Assembly (NCBI RefSeq): GCF_000190535.1
Contig: NC_015160.1
Span: 4,278,001 to 4,342,000, forward strand
Direction of reading: 5' to 3'
From: Odoribacter splanchnicus DSM 20712
Lineage (GTDB): Bacteria > Bacteroidota > Bacteroidia > Bacteroidales > Marinifilaceae
DNA length: 64,000 nt
The translations under genes were made by a program, and so were the position numbers. The notes beneath the pieces are model-generated. The model saw only the letters and a list, made by a program, of their open reading frames with translations, did no database searches and was not told the DNA's origin. Shown piece by piece: positions 27,914 to 37,879 of the stretch (position 1 is its first letter; each line of letters starts with the position of its first letter).

Positions 27914-30900
27914 TTAGCGAGTCCACTATAAATAAAGTCAGGAATCTTCCCATCGAAAATGTCCTCAAACCATACGTTGAACTTTCAAAAAAGGGTTTGA
28001 CGTTAATGGGCTTGTGCCCTTTCCATTCGGAACGGACAGCCTCATTTTCCGTGACTGCCCATAAGAATCTTTTCCACTGTTTCAGTTGTAACCGTGGCGG
28101 TGATGCCATTACCTTTATCATGGAAAAGGAGAACCTTTCTTTTGGGGAGGCTATAAAGTTCATAGCAAAGAACCACAATATCCTCATAGAGTACATAGAT
28201 GAAGAACAAACGGATGAACAGAGAGCCGAGACCAGACACAAGGAGTCTTTGTTCGTTATCTTGGATTGCGTCCAGAAATACTTCTTGGAGAATCTGAGAA
28301 CAAACATGGGGAATGAAAGCCGGATGGCTCGTGATTACGCTTATGGCAGATGGACGGAAGAGTTCTGCTCCACAGCAGGAATAGGCTATGCTCCTAAAGA
28401 CGGGCATGACTTCATTGATTATTGCCGTAATAAATCTCTCAATGAAAAAGCCTTGTTTGAATTGGGACTGTTCAAACGTGGCGAAGATGGTAGTGTGTAT
28501 GCGATGTTTCGTCACCGTATCATGATTCCGATACGGAATAAATGGGGACGCATCATCGCTTACACCGCACGGTACATCGGTGAAAACAAGAATACCCCCA
28601 AATACATCAATTCGGCAACCAGTATTCTTTATTCCAAAGGGGAAACACTGTTCGGCATCGACCACGCCTATCGTCAACGTGACACGGATTATTATATTAT
28701 CGTAGAAGGTGCGCCGGATGTGCTTCGAATGCAACAGGTTGGTTTTGACAATACAGTTGCCACCCTCGGTACATCATGGAGTGAAAGCCAGTTCGACCAA
28801 CTGAAGCCATACACCTCCTCCTTATGTTTTATTCCTGATTCGGATGTAGCGGAAGGTAAAACCTTCGGGCCTGGATTTGAAGCGGTCATGACCAATGGGG
28901 CCGCCGCCATACGAAAAGGCTTCTATGTAACCGTTCGGGAATTGCCGTTCGCCCAACACCCTGCTTCGGGCGAAAAAATATTGAAGAACGATGCGGACAG
29001 CTATATCCGTTGTAGGGAAGATTACACATCGCTCAAAGAAAAGCATTTCATCGTATGGCTTGCCCAGAAACGTTTCTTGGTAGCCGATTCGCTGATGGAA
29101 GAACGGAAGTATGTGGCAGAGATAGCCGACCTGCTCCGCTACATCAAAGACCAGTTGGTGTTTGACCAATGTATCGGGCAACTGGCGAAACTTCACGGCA
29201 AGGTAAAACTTTGGCGTGATGCCGTGGTGCAAGCCCGTGGAGAGGCGAAGAAGAAGAGTGAGAAAGCATCCTCCATGAATGACTTGCAACGTGAAGCGGA
29301 ACTGTTGCGCCAATTCGGGTTGTTCATCCGGGAGAACTGCTACTACTCCACCGGAGAAGAGGAGGAAGATCCGGCCAGAATATCCAACTTCATCATGGAT
29401 CCGCTATTCCACATCGAAGATGAAAGCAACGGTACTCGTATTTTTCGTATGCGGAATATGTACAACGTGTGCCGTGTCGTTGAACTGAAGGAGTCCGAAC
29501 TATGTTCATTGAGCAACTTCCAGCAGAAAGTAGGCTCGTTGGGCAATTATGTATGGCTTGCCAAGATTGACAAGCTCAACCGTGTCAAAGAATACCTCTA
29601 TTCAAAAACAGACACGGCGGAACGCATCCGGAAATTGGGTTGGAACGCAAATGAGGATTTCTTTGCTTTCGGTAACGGCATCTTGACTGATGGCACGTTC
29701 AAGCCAGTCGATGAATTGGGAATTGTACGGGGTATCAATGGAAAAGCCTTCTACATCCCGGCAACCTCCAAAATTTACCTCCACAATCAAGAAGTATTCC
29801 AGTTTGAACGATTAATGATTCATGAGAACAGAAACGGAGTAAGACTTTTTGATTTTGTATCAAGGCTGACGGATGTATTTGGAGAGAATGCAAGAATCGC
29901 TTTTTGCTACTTGTTATCGACTCTTTTCCGGGACATTGTCTTTCGTCGTACCCGTCATTTCCCCATACTCAACCTGTTCGGTGAAAAAGGAACGGGTAAA
30001 ACCACGTTGGCGACATCGCTCCAGTCGTTCTTTTTGCACGGTATCGACCCACCCAATTTGGGTGTAACATCGGTACCGGCCATGAACGACCGGGTATCTC
30101 AGGCTGTCAATACATTGGTGGTATTGGACGAATACAAGAACGACCTCGACATTCGTAAGATAGCCTACCTCAAAGGACTTTGGGGAGGTGGCGGACAGAC
30201 AAAGAAGAACATCAATACGGATGGCATGGCTGCACAAACCATTGTCACCACAGGTGTAGCCCTTTGCGGACAGGACAAGCCCACCCAAGACATGGCACTC
30301 TACACCCGTGTCCTCTTCTTGGCTTTCTCAAAGACTTCGTTCAGCCAACAGGAGAAGCGTCAGTATGAGGATTTGGTTTCTACCTGCAATCTCGGTTTGA
30401 CGCATCTGACCATTGAGATATTAAGCCATCGCGGGCTATTTGAGAAAAATTTCCCGGAAATCTACTCCATCACCAAACGTGAGTTGGCGACCAAACTGGA
30501 AAATGAAGCCATCCATGACCGTATTTTCGGCAACTGGGTCATCCCTTTGGCCACCTTTCGCACCTTGGAAACCGCCATCAATGTGCCGTTCGGTTATGCC
30601 GAACTGTTTGATACGGCCATCCGTGGAGTACGCAATCAAAATGAACTGGCACAAGAGAGTTCCGAAGTGGCAGACTTTTGGAATATGCTTCAGGGATTCC
30701 AGACATCAGGGAAATGCATCGAACAGGCACATTACCGTATCCGGTATTTGAAAGCATTTCGTCCCCTGTCAGCCAGAGAAGATATAGAGTTTCAAGAGGC
30801 ACGTCCTATCCTCTATCTGAATACGGCAGCAGTGGCTTCATTGTTCAACAGCCGGAACATGAATACCACCGCCAATCGTTCCAACTGGTCTACCATCATA

Positions 30901-31137
30901 TCCTATCTGAAATCGCACTCCTCTTTCCTGGGCTTGAAACAAGACCGTTTCACCATCCTGCTACCGAGCGGATTGCCGGACTATTCGTTTGAGCTGATTA
31001 ATGGTGAACAAGTAAAGAAAGTGAAAGTCAACCGTCCCAAAGCCCTGTGTTTTGATTACCTACAACTGAAAGACTCTTTTGGATTGGATTTGGAAACGGA
31101 AGTAGTGACTGATACCCAAGATTCAGAAGATATGTAA
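27910..31137 (+). CDS. CHC2-type primase / P-loop helicase-like replication protein
   Basis: A 1075-residue multidomain protein. Residues ~35-65: zinc-binding CHC2 domain (CPFHSERTASFSV and FHCFSCNRGG). Residues ~95-245: DnaG-like catalytic N-part (RMARDYAYGRWTEEFCSTAG, FRHRIMIPIRNKWGRIIAYT). Residues ~260-345: TOPRIM (IIVEGAPDVLRMQQVGFDN, with CFIPDSDVAEGK). Residues ~690-800: P-loop ATPase (LFGEKGTGKTTLATSL Walker A; TLVVLDEYKNDLD Walker B). It would prime and unwind the element's DNA during replication or transfer. The size and fused domains suit mobile-element replication proteins. Start chosen by the 4-base overlap with the upstream gene. Confidence 0.88.
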   Translation: MISESTINKVRNLPIENVLKPYVELSKKGLTLMGLCPFHSERTASFSVTAHKNLFHCFSCNRGGDAITFIMEKENLSFGEAIKFIAKNHNILIEYIDEEQTDEQRAETRHKESLFVILDCVQKYFLENLRTNMGNESRMARDYAYGRWTEEFCSTAGIGYAPKDGHDFIDYCRNKSLNEKALFELGLFKRGEDGSVYAMFRHRIMIPIRNKWGRIIAYTARYIGENKNTPKYINSATSILYSKGETLFGIDHAYRQRDTDYYIIVEGAPDVLRMQQVGFDNTVATLGTSWSESQFDQLKPYTSSLCFIPDSDVAEGKTFGPGFEAVMTNGAAAIRKGFYVTVRELPFAQHPASGEKILKNDADSYIRCREDYTSLKEKHFIVWLAQKRFLVADSLMEERKYVAEIADLLRYIKDQLVFDQCIGQLAKLHGKVKLWRDAVVQARGEAKKKSEKASSMNDLQREAELLRQFGLFIRENCYYSTGEEEEDPARISNFIMDPLFHIEDESNGTRIFRMRNMYNVCRVVELKESELCSLSNFQQKVGSLGNYVWLAKIDKLNRVKEYLYSKTDTAERIRKLGWNANEDFFAFGNGILTDGTFKPVDELGIVRGINGKAFYIPATSKIYLHNQEVFQFERLMIHENRNGVRLFDFVSRLTDVFGENARIAFCYLLSTLFRDIVFRRTRHFPILNLFGEKGTGKTTLATSLQSFFLHGIDPPNLGVTSVPAMNDRVSQAVNTLVVLDEYKNDLDIRKIAYLKGLWGGGGQTKKNINTDGMAAQTIVTTGVALCGQDKPTQDMALYTRVLFLAFSKTSFSQQEKRQYEDLVSTCNLGLTHLTIEILSHRGLFEKNFPEIYSITKRELATKLENEAIHDRIFGNWVIPLATFRTLETAINVPFGYAELFDTAIRGVRNQNELAQESSEVADFWNMLQGFQTSGKCIEQAHYRIRYLKAFRPLSAREDIEFQEARPILYLNTAAVASLFNSRNMNTTANRSNWSTIISYLKSHSSFLGLKQDRFTILLPSGLPDYSFELINGEQVKKVKVNRPKALCFDYLQLKDSFGLDLETEVVTDTQDSEDM

Positions 31138-31259
31138 AGGTCGGACAAGTGAACGGCGGGCGGATTTTACGGAATACCCCAATCTGCGATTTGCGGAAGG
31201 CTGCTGTAAAATTCGCAAAACGTTAGCATTTGCGGCTCTTGGCAATTGACCGAACGCTG

Positions 31260-31267
31260 TACCTTTG
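31260..31267 (+). promoter_or_regulatory. Promoter-like box without a gene behind it
   Basis: TACCTTTG matches TAnnTTTG exactly, with TTGG about 20 bases upstream. No coding frame begins in the next 190 bases before the riboswitch promoter. The stretch 31140-31300 may be the promoter region of a mobilization gene that has been lost. Confidence 0.4.
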
Positions 31268-31452
31268 CATAAAAATCACCCGACAGGAATTGCCGACATA
31301 AGGGGAGAAGACGAATTAAAAAATAAATGATTGGGCAATGGCATATCGTTATTCGCAACTAAAAAATGGTAGAAAGAGTACATTTTTATATTCATAAAAG
31401 CTGTTATCAGAAAGAAAATGGAGAAAAAAGAAATTATATAAAAAATAACTCT

Positions 31453-31460
31453 TAACTTTG
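31453..31460 (+). promoter_or_regulatory. Promoter of cobalamin operon 1
   Basis: TAACTTTG, an exact TAnnTTTG match, lies just before the riboswitch; transcription would start at about 31467. It would drive the riboswitch and the operon from 31804 to about 43040. Confidence 0.7.
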
Positions 31461-31467
31461 CACCAGT

Positions 31468-31632
31468 CAAGTTTCCTATCGAAGTGTCGATTGGAATTAA
31501 AAGGGAATCCCGGTGAAAATCCGGAGCTGTACTCGCAGCTGTAAGTCCTAATTAAAGTTTATCGCACTCTTTGCCACTGGTGAAAGCTGGGAAGGCGCGA
31601 TAAGCGGGATGAGCCAGAAGACCTGCTTGATG
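31468..31632 (+). ncRNA. Cobalamin (AdoCbl-type) riboswitch of operon 1
   Basis: The conserved blocks occur in order: GGGAATCCCGGTGAAAATCC (31503 region), GAGCTGTACTCGCAGCTGTAA, GCCACTG (31573), GGGAAGGC (31589), and GATGAGCCAGAAGACCTGC at the 3' end (31608-31626). The stretch after it contains a possible hairpin (CATTCGTT with AACGAATG, about 31733-31767) that could act as the expression platform. It precedes a B12 uptake operon, as expected, and should repress it when cobalamin is abundant. Confidence 0.93.
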
Positions 31633-31803
31633 AGATATGATTTAGTGACCACGGGATAATTGGCATTAGATCAAAATGAACAGAGGCTCATCCAAAGACC
31701 ACCTGTATTCTTTTTGATAACCGGTTTCTCATTCGTTGCAAATCTATCGCAAGGAAAACGAATGTGTAATTAAACTTTTTGTTTAACTTTTAATACTGGA
31801 GTT

Positions 31804-32766
31804 ATGAAAAAGAATTTTAGGTTTATGGCAATGGCCGTTGTAGCAATGGCCGCTACAGTATTCACAGGATGTTCGTCCGATGATGACTTTTTGATGGAAT
31901 CAATGGATTCCGTAACCACGCAAACCCGTTCCGTTACGTGGACATCTTATGAAATTGATTTCACGGATGTTCCTGCGGCCTATACCGCATCGGACAAGTA
32001 CGGAGCCAACCTTTATTCCGGCAGCTCAAGCCAGATTACTACCGGTTACATTCAGCAATTAGGAACGACGGGTACGTATATCCAATTCCCGATCAACTAT
32101 CTCCCGCAGGAATGGGAATCCGGACAACCGTGGCGCTATGAGTTCCATAACGGAGGTTTGGCTGTTTCTAATTTCACCGATATTACCGATGGCTCTTATC
32201 TGAACCAATGCAGTGTATACAATAATGGGAAAGCTGGTTACGACAATGACAAATTCGTCGTGGCTTTCGGCTATAGCGACTGGTATAATGACCCGGATAC
32301 GACCTATGACAAATGTGCTAAAATTTATTTGACAGATGCCACAGGTTATAGGGTTACAACAGTAGGAAGTCCTGTAACCGGTACTGCAAAATCAGGATGT
32401 TTCAATAGCGTTCGGGTTTGTAATACGACCTACGGACATCTGGTGATGGAAAATGGAAACGCCTTCACTTCCGGCTCACTCAGTTCTCAGAACGGATGAT
32501 TCAAAGTCCGGTTTATCGGGTTTAATGCGAATAACGTGAAGACAGGTACGGTAGATTTCTACCTGGCCAATTTCGATTCTTCGCTAATAACCATATCTGG
32601 ACTTGACAATGAAATCCGAGAGGGATGGCAAGAAGTCGATTTAACCGGTCTGGGTAACAATGTCAGCACAGTGGTTATTAACTTTGTCGGTAGTGATACC
32701 GGGAATTACGGTTTGAACACTCCTGCATACTGCGCTTTGGATAATCTGTCTGTTTCACTGAACTAA
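31804..32766 (+). pseudogene. DUF4465-like surface lipoprotein with an in-frame TGA
   Basis: The first gene of operon 1. It starts MKKNFRFMAMAVVAMAATVF with lipobox TGC followed by SSDDDF. After 231 codons a TGA occurs at 32497-32499. The same frame then continues 88 more codons (FKVRFIGFNANNVK to ALDNLSVSLN) and matches the C-terminus of the intact paralog at 56308-57225, including SDTGNYGLNTPAYC against SDSGAYGLNTPAYI. A single TGG-to-TGA change would explain it. DUF4465 proteins are secreted beta-rich proteins often next to B12 uptake genes; their role is unproven. The truncated product would lack the conserved C-terminal motif. Confidence 0.8.
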
Positions 32767-32778
32767 TAGCAATCAGTT

Positions 32779-34560
32779 ATGAAAAAAGTTTTTCCGATTG
32801 TTTTCGCATTTGTCTTTTTGCTTTCGTGCAACAAAGACGATGAAATAACCCGGGAGGTTGGCAACCAACCACCCGTTATCGAACTCGATAGCGAAACGGG
32901 TATTTATATCACCAAGATAGGTAAGGAAGTTACAATAAACCCTAATTATTCGAATGTCGATTTTGCCGTTTATTCATGGAAATGTAATGGCAGGATCATC
33001 TCGGAAGAACCTTCTCTGGTTTATACTTTCGACCAGCCTGACTCTTATTACGTAATTATTCGCGTGGATACTCCCGATGGCAGTTCCGAAGAAGAAATTC
33101 GTATCGATGTCAGCGAACTGGCCCCACCGAAAATCTCGTTGGTATTGCCTTCCAGCGGTTTAAAGATCAGAGCAGGAAGGGAGTATAAATTATCTCCAGA
33201 TGTGCAAAATGCCGAGAATGCCACTTTTCTGTGGACAATTAACGGTGAAGAAGTAAGCACGGAAAAAGACATCGTTTTCACCCGGCAAGAAATGGGAGAT
33301 TACAAATGTCGGCTTTATGCAGAGAATGAAGACGGAAGCGATACGAAAGAGTTTGTTATAAGCGTTGTCGATCAGTTGCCTATAGAGGTGACATTCGTAG
33401 CCCCGTCCTTTTACACAGAACAATTGGTGAAATACGTGGAACTGGGTAAGACGCTGTACCTGCGTCCCTATGTCAATGCGGGAGCTGAATCCTACTCTTG
33501 TTCATGGAGTTTGAATAATGAGCCTATTGACGGGGCCAATTCTTTATTATACGCTTTTACACCGGAGGCGGAAGGCGATTATACCCTTACGGTCACTGTT
33601 TCGTGTGAAGATGCAGTACCGGCAGCACAACGTCTTACGCGTAATATCGCGGTGACGGGGTCGGATAAGGTGTCCGTAGACATTCCTGTAAAATGCCTGC
33701 CTGCCGGCACTGGCAAAAAACGCCCTTATGCTGCCGGAAATTCTTTAGTGTCTGACAAAGTATATGAATTTATCCCGGCTCCGGGACAATTCGTTAACGA
33801 GACTTCGAAGGCCGGGTATAGCGGGGAATCGACGCATGAAGCAGCCATTCTCTATGCAGAGAACAGGCTTGCAAAAAATCTCTATGTATCATTGGGCGCA
33901 TGGGGCGGATATATCGTTGTCGGTTTCGACCATAGCATTGAAAACAAGGGAGGATACGATTTCTCTATCATGGGCAACCAGTTCGACACCTCGAACGAAC
34001 CGGGCATTGTGTTCGTGATGCAGGATGTCAATGGCAACAGGGAACCCGATGACGAATGGTATGAACTGAAAGGTTCCGAATACGGTAAGGAGGAAACAAT
34101 CCAGTTTTATGCTGTCACCTATTACCGCCCTGCCGCAAAAGGGTTTGACACACAATGGACCGATAACCAGGGAAAAACTGGTTGTGTGGATTACTTGGGA
34201 ACCTACCATCCGCAGCCTTTTTATTATCCGGAGTGGATTGAGGAAGATTCGTACACGCTCTACGGTCCGCGGCTGGCATCGAGGACAGTATATGCCGGGC
34301 CGGGCAACTGGCAGAACCTGCCGTTCGATTGGGGCTATGTCGACAATGTGGGCAGCGATATGGTCGATAAGGACAATCCTTCCGCAAATGCTGTGAAAAA
34401 TTATTTCAGGATATCGGATGCCGTGAATCCCGATGGCAGTGCGGCCAACCTCTCCCATATCGATTTTATCAAGGTTCAGACGGGAGTGAACGCCAAAGCC
34501 GGATGGCTCGGGGAAAATTCAACGGAAGTGTTCGGTTTTACAGATGAAAACAATAAATAA
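32779..34560 (+). CDS. PKD/Ig-like cell-surface lipoprotein of B12 operon 1
   Basis: 593 residues with lipobox LLSCNKDDE (~17). Residues ~30-300 consist of about three PKD/Ig-like beta domains (IELDSETGIYITKIGKEVTI, EGDYTLTVTVSC). The C-terminal ~270 residues form a separate domain (GGYIVVGFDHSIENKGGYDF, DVNGNREPDDEWYELKGSEYG). It has exactly the same length as its paralog at 54462-56243, and identical motifs. Its place between the DUF4465-like and L-domain genes under a cobalamin riboswitch suggests a surface accessory protein for cobamide capture. Direct B12 binding is not shown by the sequence. Confidence 0.8.
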   Translation: MKKVFPIVFAFVFLLSCNKDDEITREVGNQPPVIELDSETGIYITKIGKEVTINPNYSNVDFAVYSWKCNGRIISEEPSLVYTFDQPDSYYVIIRVDTPDGSSEEEIRIDVSELAPPKISLVLPSSGLKIRAGREYKLSPDVQNAENATFLWTINGEEVSTEKDIVFTRQEMGDYKCRLYAENEDGSDTKEFVISVVDQLPIEVTFVAPSFYTEQLVKYVELGKTLYLRPYVNAGAESYSCSWSLNNEPIDGANSLLYAFTPEAEGDYTLTVTVSCEDAVPAAQRLTRNIAVTGSDKVSVDIPVKCLPAGTGKKRPYAAGNSLVSDKVYEFIPAPGQFVNETSKAGYSGESTHEAAILYAENRLAKNLYVSLGAWGGYIVVGFDHSIENKGGYDFSIMGNQFDTSNEPGIVFVMQDVNGNREPDDEWYELKGSEYGKEETIQFYAVTYYRPAAKGFDTQWTDNQGKTGCVDYLGTYHPQPFYYPEWIEEDSYTLYGPRLASRTVYAGPGNWQNLPFDWGYVDNVGSDMVDKDNPSANAVKNYFRISDAVNPDGSAANLSHIDFIKVQTGVNAKAGWLGENSTEVFGFTDENNK

Positions 34561-34561
34561 T

Positions 34562-36784
34562 ATGAACTATATATTCAGAATTGTCGCATTATCGCTTGCC
34601 CTCATTACATGTTGGGGATGTGACAAGGACGATGATTCCAGTCAGGAATTTGTGTCCACGGGAAAAGACAACTATATCGTATCTTTCGCCATAACGGTAG
34701 ATGGGATTTCTTACAATGCATCGATAACGGACGACCGGATTCTGGTAAAAGTTCCGTATGATATTTCCCTGAAAGGCGCTGCTGCATCTTACACGTTGAG
34801 TGAAAACGCTACGATTAACCCCGATCCGTCAGCCCTCACGGACTGGAATGAGGAGTGGCAGTTTATCGTGACTTCGGGAAACAAGAGAAACAAGGTCTAT
34901 CATTATAGTTACGAGTATGCCGAGATCTCCGAGAGTGGCAGCGTCGTGTTGGAAACCCAGGCCGATGTCGATAATTTCAAGAGCAGAAGGATTAACTGTA
35001 TTGCGGGAAATCTGGTTGTCGGCGCGGATAAGGGGGAGGATATAAACAATCTCGACGGGTTATGCAATTTGGAAAAAGTCACCAACTCCGTGATTATCAA
35101 AAAATCGTATAAAGGCAATGACCTGTCCGGCATGTCGTCCTTACGGGAGGTTGGTAACTTCAAATTGGGAACGCTGGACCAGCTTTCCACCAACGAAACG
35201 CTTGAGACCATCTCTTTACCGGCATTGGAAACAGTTACCGGTGATTTTATCATTCGTCAGGCTACAATAGCGAACATTGACCTGCCTGCATTGAAAGAGG
35301 TGGGGGAAACTTTCCATATCGCCTCGGAAGGCCTGCTCGCGTTTGCTGCCAACGAACTGACAAGCGTCGGGAGTAATCTTGCCTTGATTGGTACAACCGA
35401 TGAAAGCGGCACTTCGAATTCGCACTCCGAAGTATTTGTTTTCCCGGATTTACTGAGCGTCGGGGGAAACATGACTATCCGGAATTTCCCGGATCTGGCT
35501 TCGGTTGACTGTTCCGCTTTGCAAGCCGTGGAAGGGAATGTCATTTTCAGGGATTTGGCTTTAAGCGGGATACTGCTTCCTAAGATGACTGCATGCCGGG
35601 ACGTAGAGGTTTGCAATGTGCCGTTGTATACGTTTCAGGCTCCGGAGTTATTGCAATGCGGAGCTGTGACATTCGATAATTGCGCCAATCTTGGAGAGGT
35701 TGATATGTCCGCTGTAACGGTTATTGACGGGGATTTGACTCTCAATAATCTGGAGGTACTGAATAACGTCGAAGGCTTGTCCTCCCTGACGGAAGTCCAT
35801 GGAAATTTGACTATATCGGACGTTCCCTTGAAAGACATGGCGCCCTTGGCCAACCTTACTTCCGTAACCGGGATGACCGTCACCAATACGAATATCGAAA
35901 CTCTCGATATCCGGGGATGCACATTTGCCGGGGGTGCATTGGAAATAGAAAAGAACGGTAAGTTGTATTCGTTTTTGGCTGATGATGATTTCGACGGAAG
36001 TGTGAGGATAAACCCCAACGGAAGTTTGATACAAGTCCCGGAGTTTTCCATGACCGGATTCAAAAATATTGCTGGAGATTTTTCTATTGCCGGATATGTG
36101 TATGCAGAATCAGTGGAAATACCTGTCGAAATGGTGACAGGAGATTTTACATTTGACTGTGGTCATGCTAATAATTTTCCTATTAAATATGTCGATATAG
36201 CTTTGCGGGAATGCGGGGGAAGCTGTACGCTTGGCCGCTTCGGTTCTGCAGAAAGTTGTTCACTTCCGAATTTGGAGAAAGTGGGTAAACAAATGGATCT
36301 TCAAGGACGGGCCGAGTGTATGATCTCCATGCCCCAATTACGTTCAATTGGTGAAAATATCGGAGCAGACGAAAGTCTGCAATCGCTTATCTATGTTTAT
36401 AATGGAAATCAGGATGATGGTAAAACGCTCTGTTTCCCCAAGTTGGAGATTGTAAATACACCTTTGGAATTCAGGACATACTTGACAGCAAATTGCCTGT
36501 ATGAAAGTGTATCACTTCCTTGTTTGAGGAAAGTTAACGGACTTTTGCAATTTTGTACGCATGCCAACAATACCCGTTATCAGAACAATGCGTTAAAGTC
36601 AATATCTGTCCCTGTCATAGAATACGTGGAAGGCGTTTCTTTTTCATGGATGGCAGAATTATCGGAAGTCTCGACATTCCAAACATTATTCCGAACAGGT
36701 GTTATAAACGATGCTTCGAAGTGGAAGATTGTACGCTGTGCCAAACTTCCGACATATGACCAAATGATGAGCGACTCTCAGTAA
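34562..36784 (+). CDS. L-domain/LRR-like repeat lipoprotein of B12 operon 1
   Basis: About 740 residues. I place the start at ATG 34562 (MNYIFRIVALSLALITCWGC), since an earlier ATG at 34544 overlaps the upstream gene and only lengthens the signal peptide. After the lipid-anchored Cys there is a DUF5018-like beta domain (ISYNASITDDRILVKVPYDI). A long series of 20-25-residue repeats follows, with patterns such as LPALETVTGDFII and LKEVGETFHI, forming a beta-solenoid like receptor L-domains. The paralog at 52357-54447 is about 44 residues shorter. The repeated surface suggests ligand or partner binding. No catalytic motif is visible. Confidence 0.75.
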   Translation: MNYIFRIVALSLALITCWGCDKDDDSSQEFVSTGKDNYIVSFAITVDGISYNASITDDRILVKVPYDISLKGAAASYTLSENATINPDPSALTDWNEEWQFIVTSGNKRNKVYHYSYEYAEISESGSVVLETQADVDNFKSRRINCIAGNLVVGADKGEDINNLDGLCNLEKVTNSVIIKKSYKGNDLSGMSSLREVGNFKLGTLDQLSTNETLETISLPALETVTGDFIIRQATIANIDLPALKEVGETFHIASEGLLAFAANELTSVGSNLALIGTTDESGTSNSHSEVFVFPDLLSVGGNMTIRNFPDLASVDCSALQAVEGNVIFRDLALSGILLPKMTACRDVEVCNVPLYTFQAPELLQCGAVTFDNCANLGEVDMSAVTVIDGDLTLNNLEVLNNVEGLSSLTEVHGNLTISDVPLKDMAPLANLTSVTGMTVTNTNIETLDIRGCTFAGGALEIEKNGKLYSFLADDDFDGSVRINPNGSLIQVPEFSMTGFKNIAGDFSIAGYVYAESVEIPVEMVTGDFTFDCGHANNFPIKYVDIALRECGGSCTLGRFGSAESCSLPNLEKVGKQMDLQGRAECMISMPQLRSIGENIGADESLQSLIYVYNGNQDDGKTLCFPKLEIVNTPLEFRTYLTANCLYESVSLPCLRKVNGLLQFCTHANNTRYQNNALKSISVPVIEYVEGVSFSWMAELSEVSTFQTLFRTGVINDASKWKIVRCAKLPTYDQMMSDSQ

Positions 36785-36801
36785 GCATAACTTTTTACCA
36801 T

Positions 36802-37866
36802 ATGAAATACCTGATACGACATATCGTCTTGCTGTGCGGGCTGCTGCTGGCGGGCTGCATGAAGTGGGACTACGGCGATACCGTGGAGGATTTCAACGCC
36901 ACGGGAGCCGGACTGTTCATTACCAACGAGGGCAATTTCCAGTACGGCAATGCCTCGCTGAGCTACTACGACCCGGAGACCAAACAGGTGCAGAACGAAA
37001 TCTTCTTCCGAGCCAACGGCATGAAGCTCGGCGACGTGGCACAGTCAATGATCATCCACGACAACAAAGGCTGGGTCGTGGTGAACAACTCCCACGTTAT
37101 TTTTGCCATCGACCTGAACACCTTCAAGGAGGTGGGACGCATCGAGAATCTGACCTCGCCGCGCTATATCCATTTCCTGAGCGACGAGAAAGCCTACGTC
37201 ACCCAGCTGTGGGACAACCGCATCTTCATCATCAACCCGCGAACGTATGAAATCATCGGACATATTCAGGTGCCGGACATGACGATGGAAAGCGGCTCGA
37301 CGGAGCAGATGGTGCAGTACGGGAAATACGTCTATTGCAACTGCTGGAGTTACCAGAACCGCATCATCAAAATCGACACCGAGACCGACCAAGTTGTCGA
37401 TGAACTGAAAATCGGCATCCAACCCACATCGCTGGTCATGGACAAGTATAACAAGATGTGGACGATTACTGACGGCGGCTACGAGGGTAGCCCCTACGGT
37501 TACGAAGCCCCCTCGCTCTACCGCATCGACGCCGAGACTTTCACCGTGGAGAAGCAGTTCAAGTTCAAGTTGGGCGACTGGCCCTCGGAGGTGCAACTCA
37601 ACGGCGACGGAACGAAGCTCTACTGGCTCAACAAGGATGTGTGGCAGATGGACGTCACGGCAAACCGTATCCCTGTCCGCCCGTTCCTTGAGTATCAGAA
37701 CACGCTGTATTACGGACTGACGGTAAACCCTGCCAACGGAGAGGTGTACATCGCCGATGCCATCGACTATCAGCAGCAGGGCATGATTTACCGCTACTCG
37801 CCCGACGGCGAACTGATTGATGAATTTTATGTCGGGATTATCCCTGGTGCATTCTGTTGGAAATAA
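36802..37866 (+). CDS. btuG: BtuG, surface B12-binding beta-propeller lipoprotein
   Basis: 354 residues with lipobox LAGCMKWDYGD (~18). The body is a seven-bladed beta-propeller of the YncE type (GAGLFITNEGNFQYGNASLS, NKGWVVVNNSHVIFAIDLNT, KAYVTQLWDNRIFIINPRTY). BtuG proteins bind cobalamin very tightly at the Bacteroides surface and cap BtuB; this is established for B. thetaiotaomicron BtuG2. The gene directly precedes btuB, as in known loci. From here to btuD the DNA is markedly more GC-rich than the genes before it, suggesting a different recent origin. Confidence 0.9.
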   Translation: MKYLIRHIVLLCGLLLAGCMKWDYGDTVEDFNATGAGLFITNEGNFQYGNASLSYYDPETKQVQNEIFFRANGMKLGDVAQSMIIHDNKGWVVVNNSHVIFAIDLNTFKEVGRIENLTSPRYIHFLSDEKAYVTQLWDNRIFIINPRTYEIIGHIQVPDMTMESGSTEQMVQYGKYVYCNCWSYQNRIIKIDTETDQVVDELKIGIQPTSLVMDKYNKMWTITDGGYEGSPYGYEAPSLYRIDAETFTVEKQFKFKLGDWPSEVQLNGDGTKLYWLNKDVWQMDVTANRIPVRPFLEYQNTLYYGLTVNPANGEVYIADAIDYQQQGMIYRYSPDGELIDEFYVGIIPGAFCWK

Positions 37867-37879
37867 GGAAGGAGGCAAT

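Noticed and set aside
32497..32499. TGA as a selenocysteine codon
   Set aside because: The paralog and fold give no reason for selenocysteine, no SECIS-like hairpin directly after the TGA was seen, and a Trp-to-stop change explains it.
34544..34561. Start of the L-domain gene at the first ATG (34544)
   Set aside because: It overlaps the upstream gene by 17 bases and adds six residues before an already normal lipoprotein signal; the ATG at 34562 is preferred.
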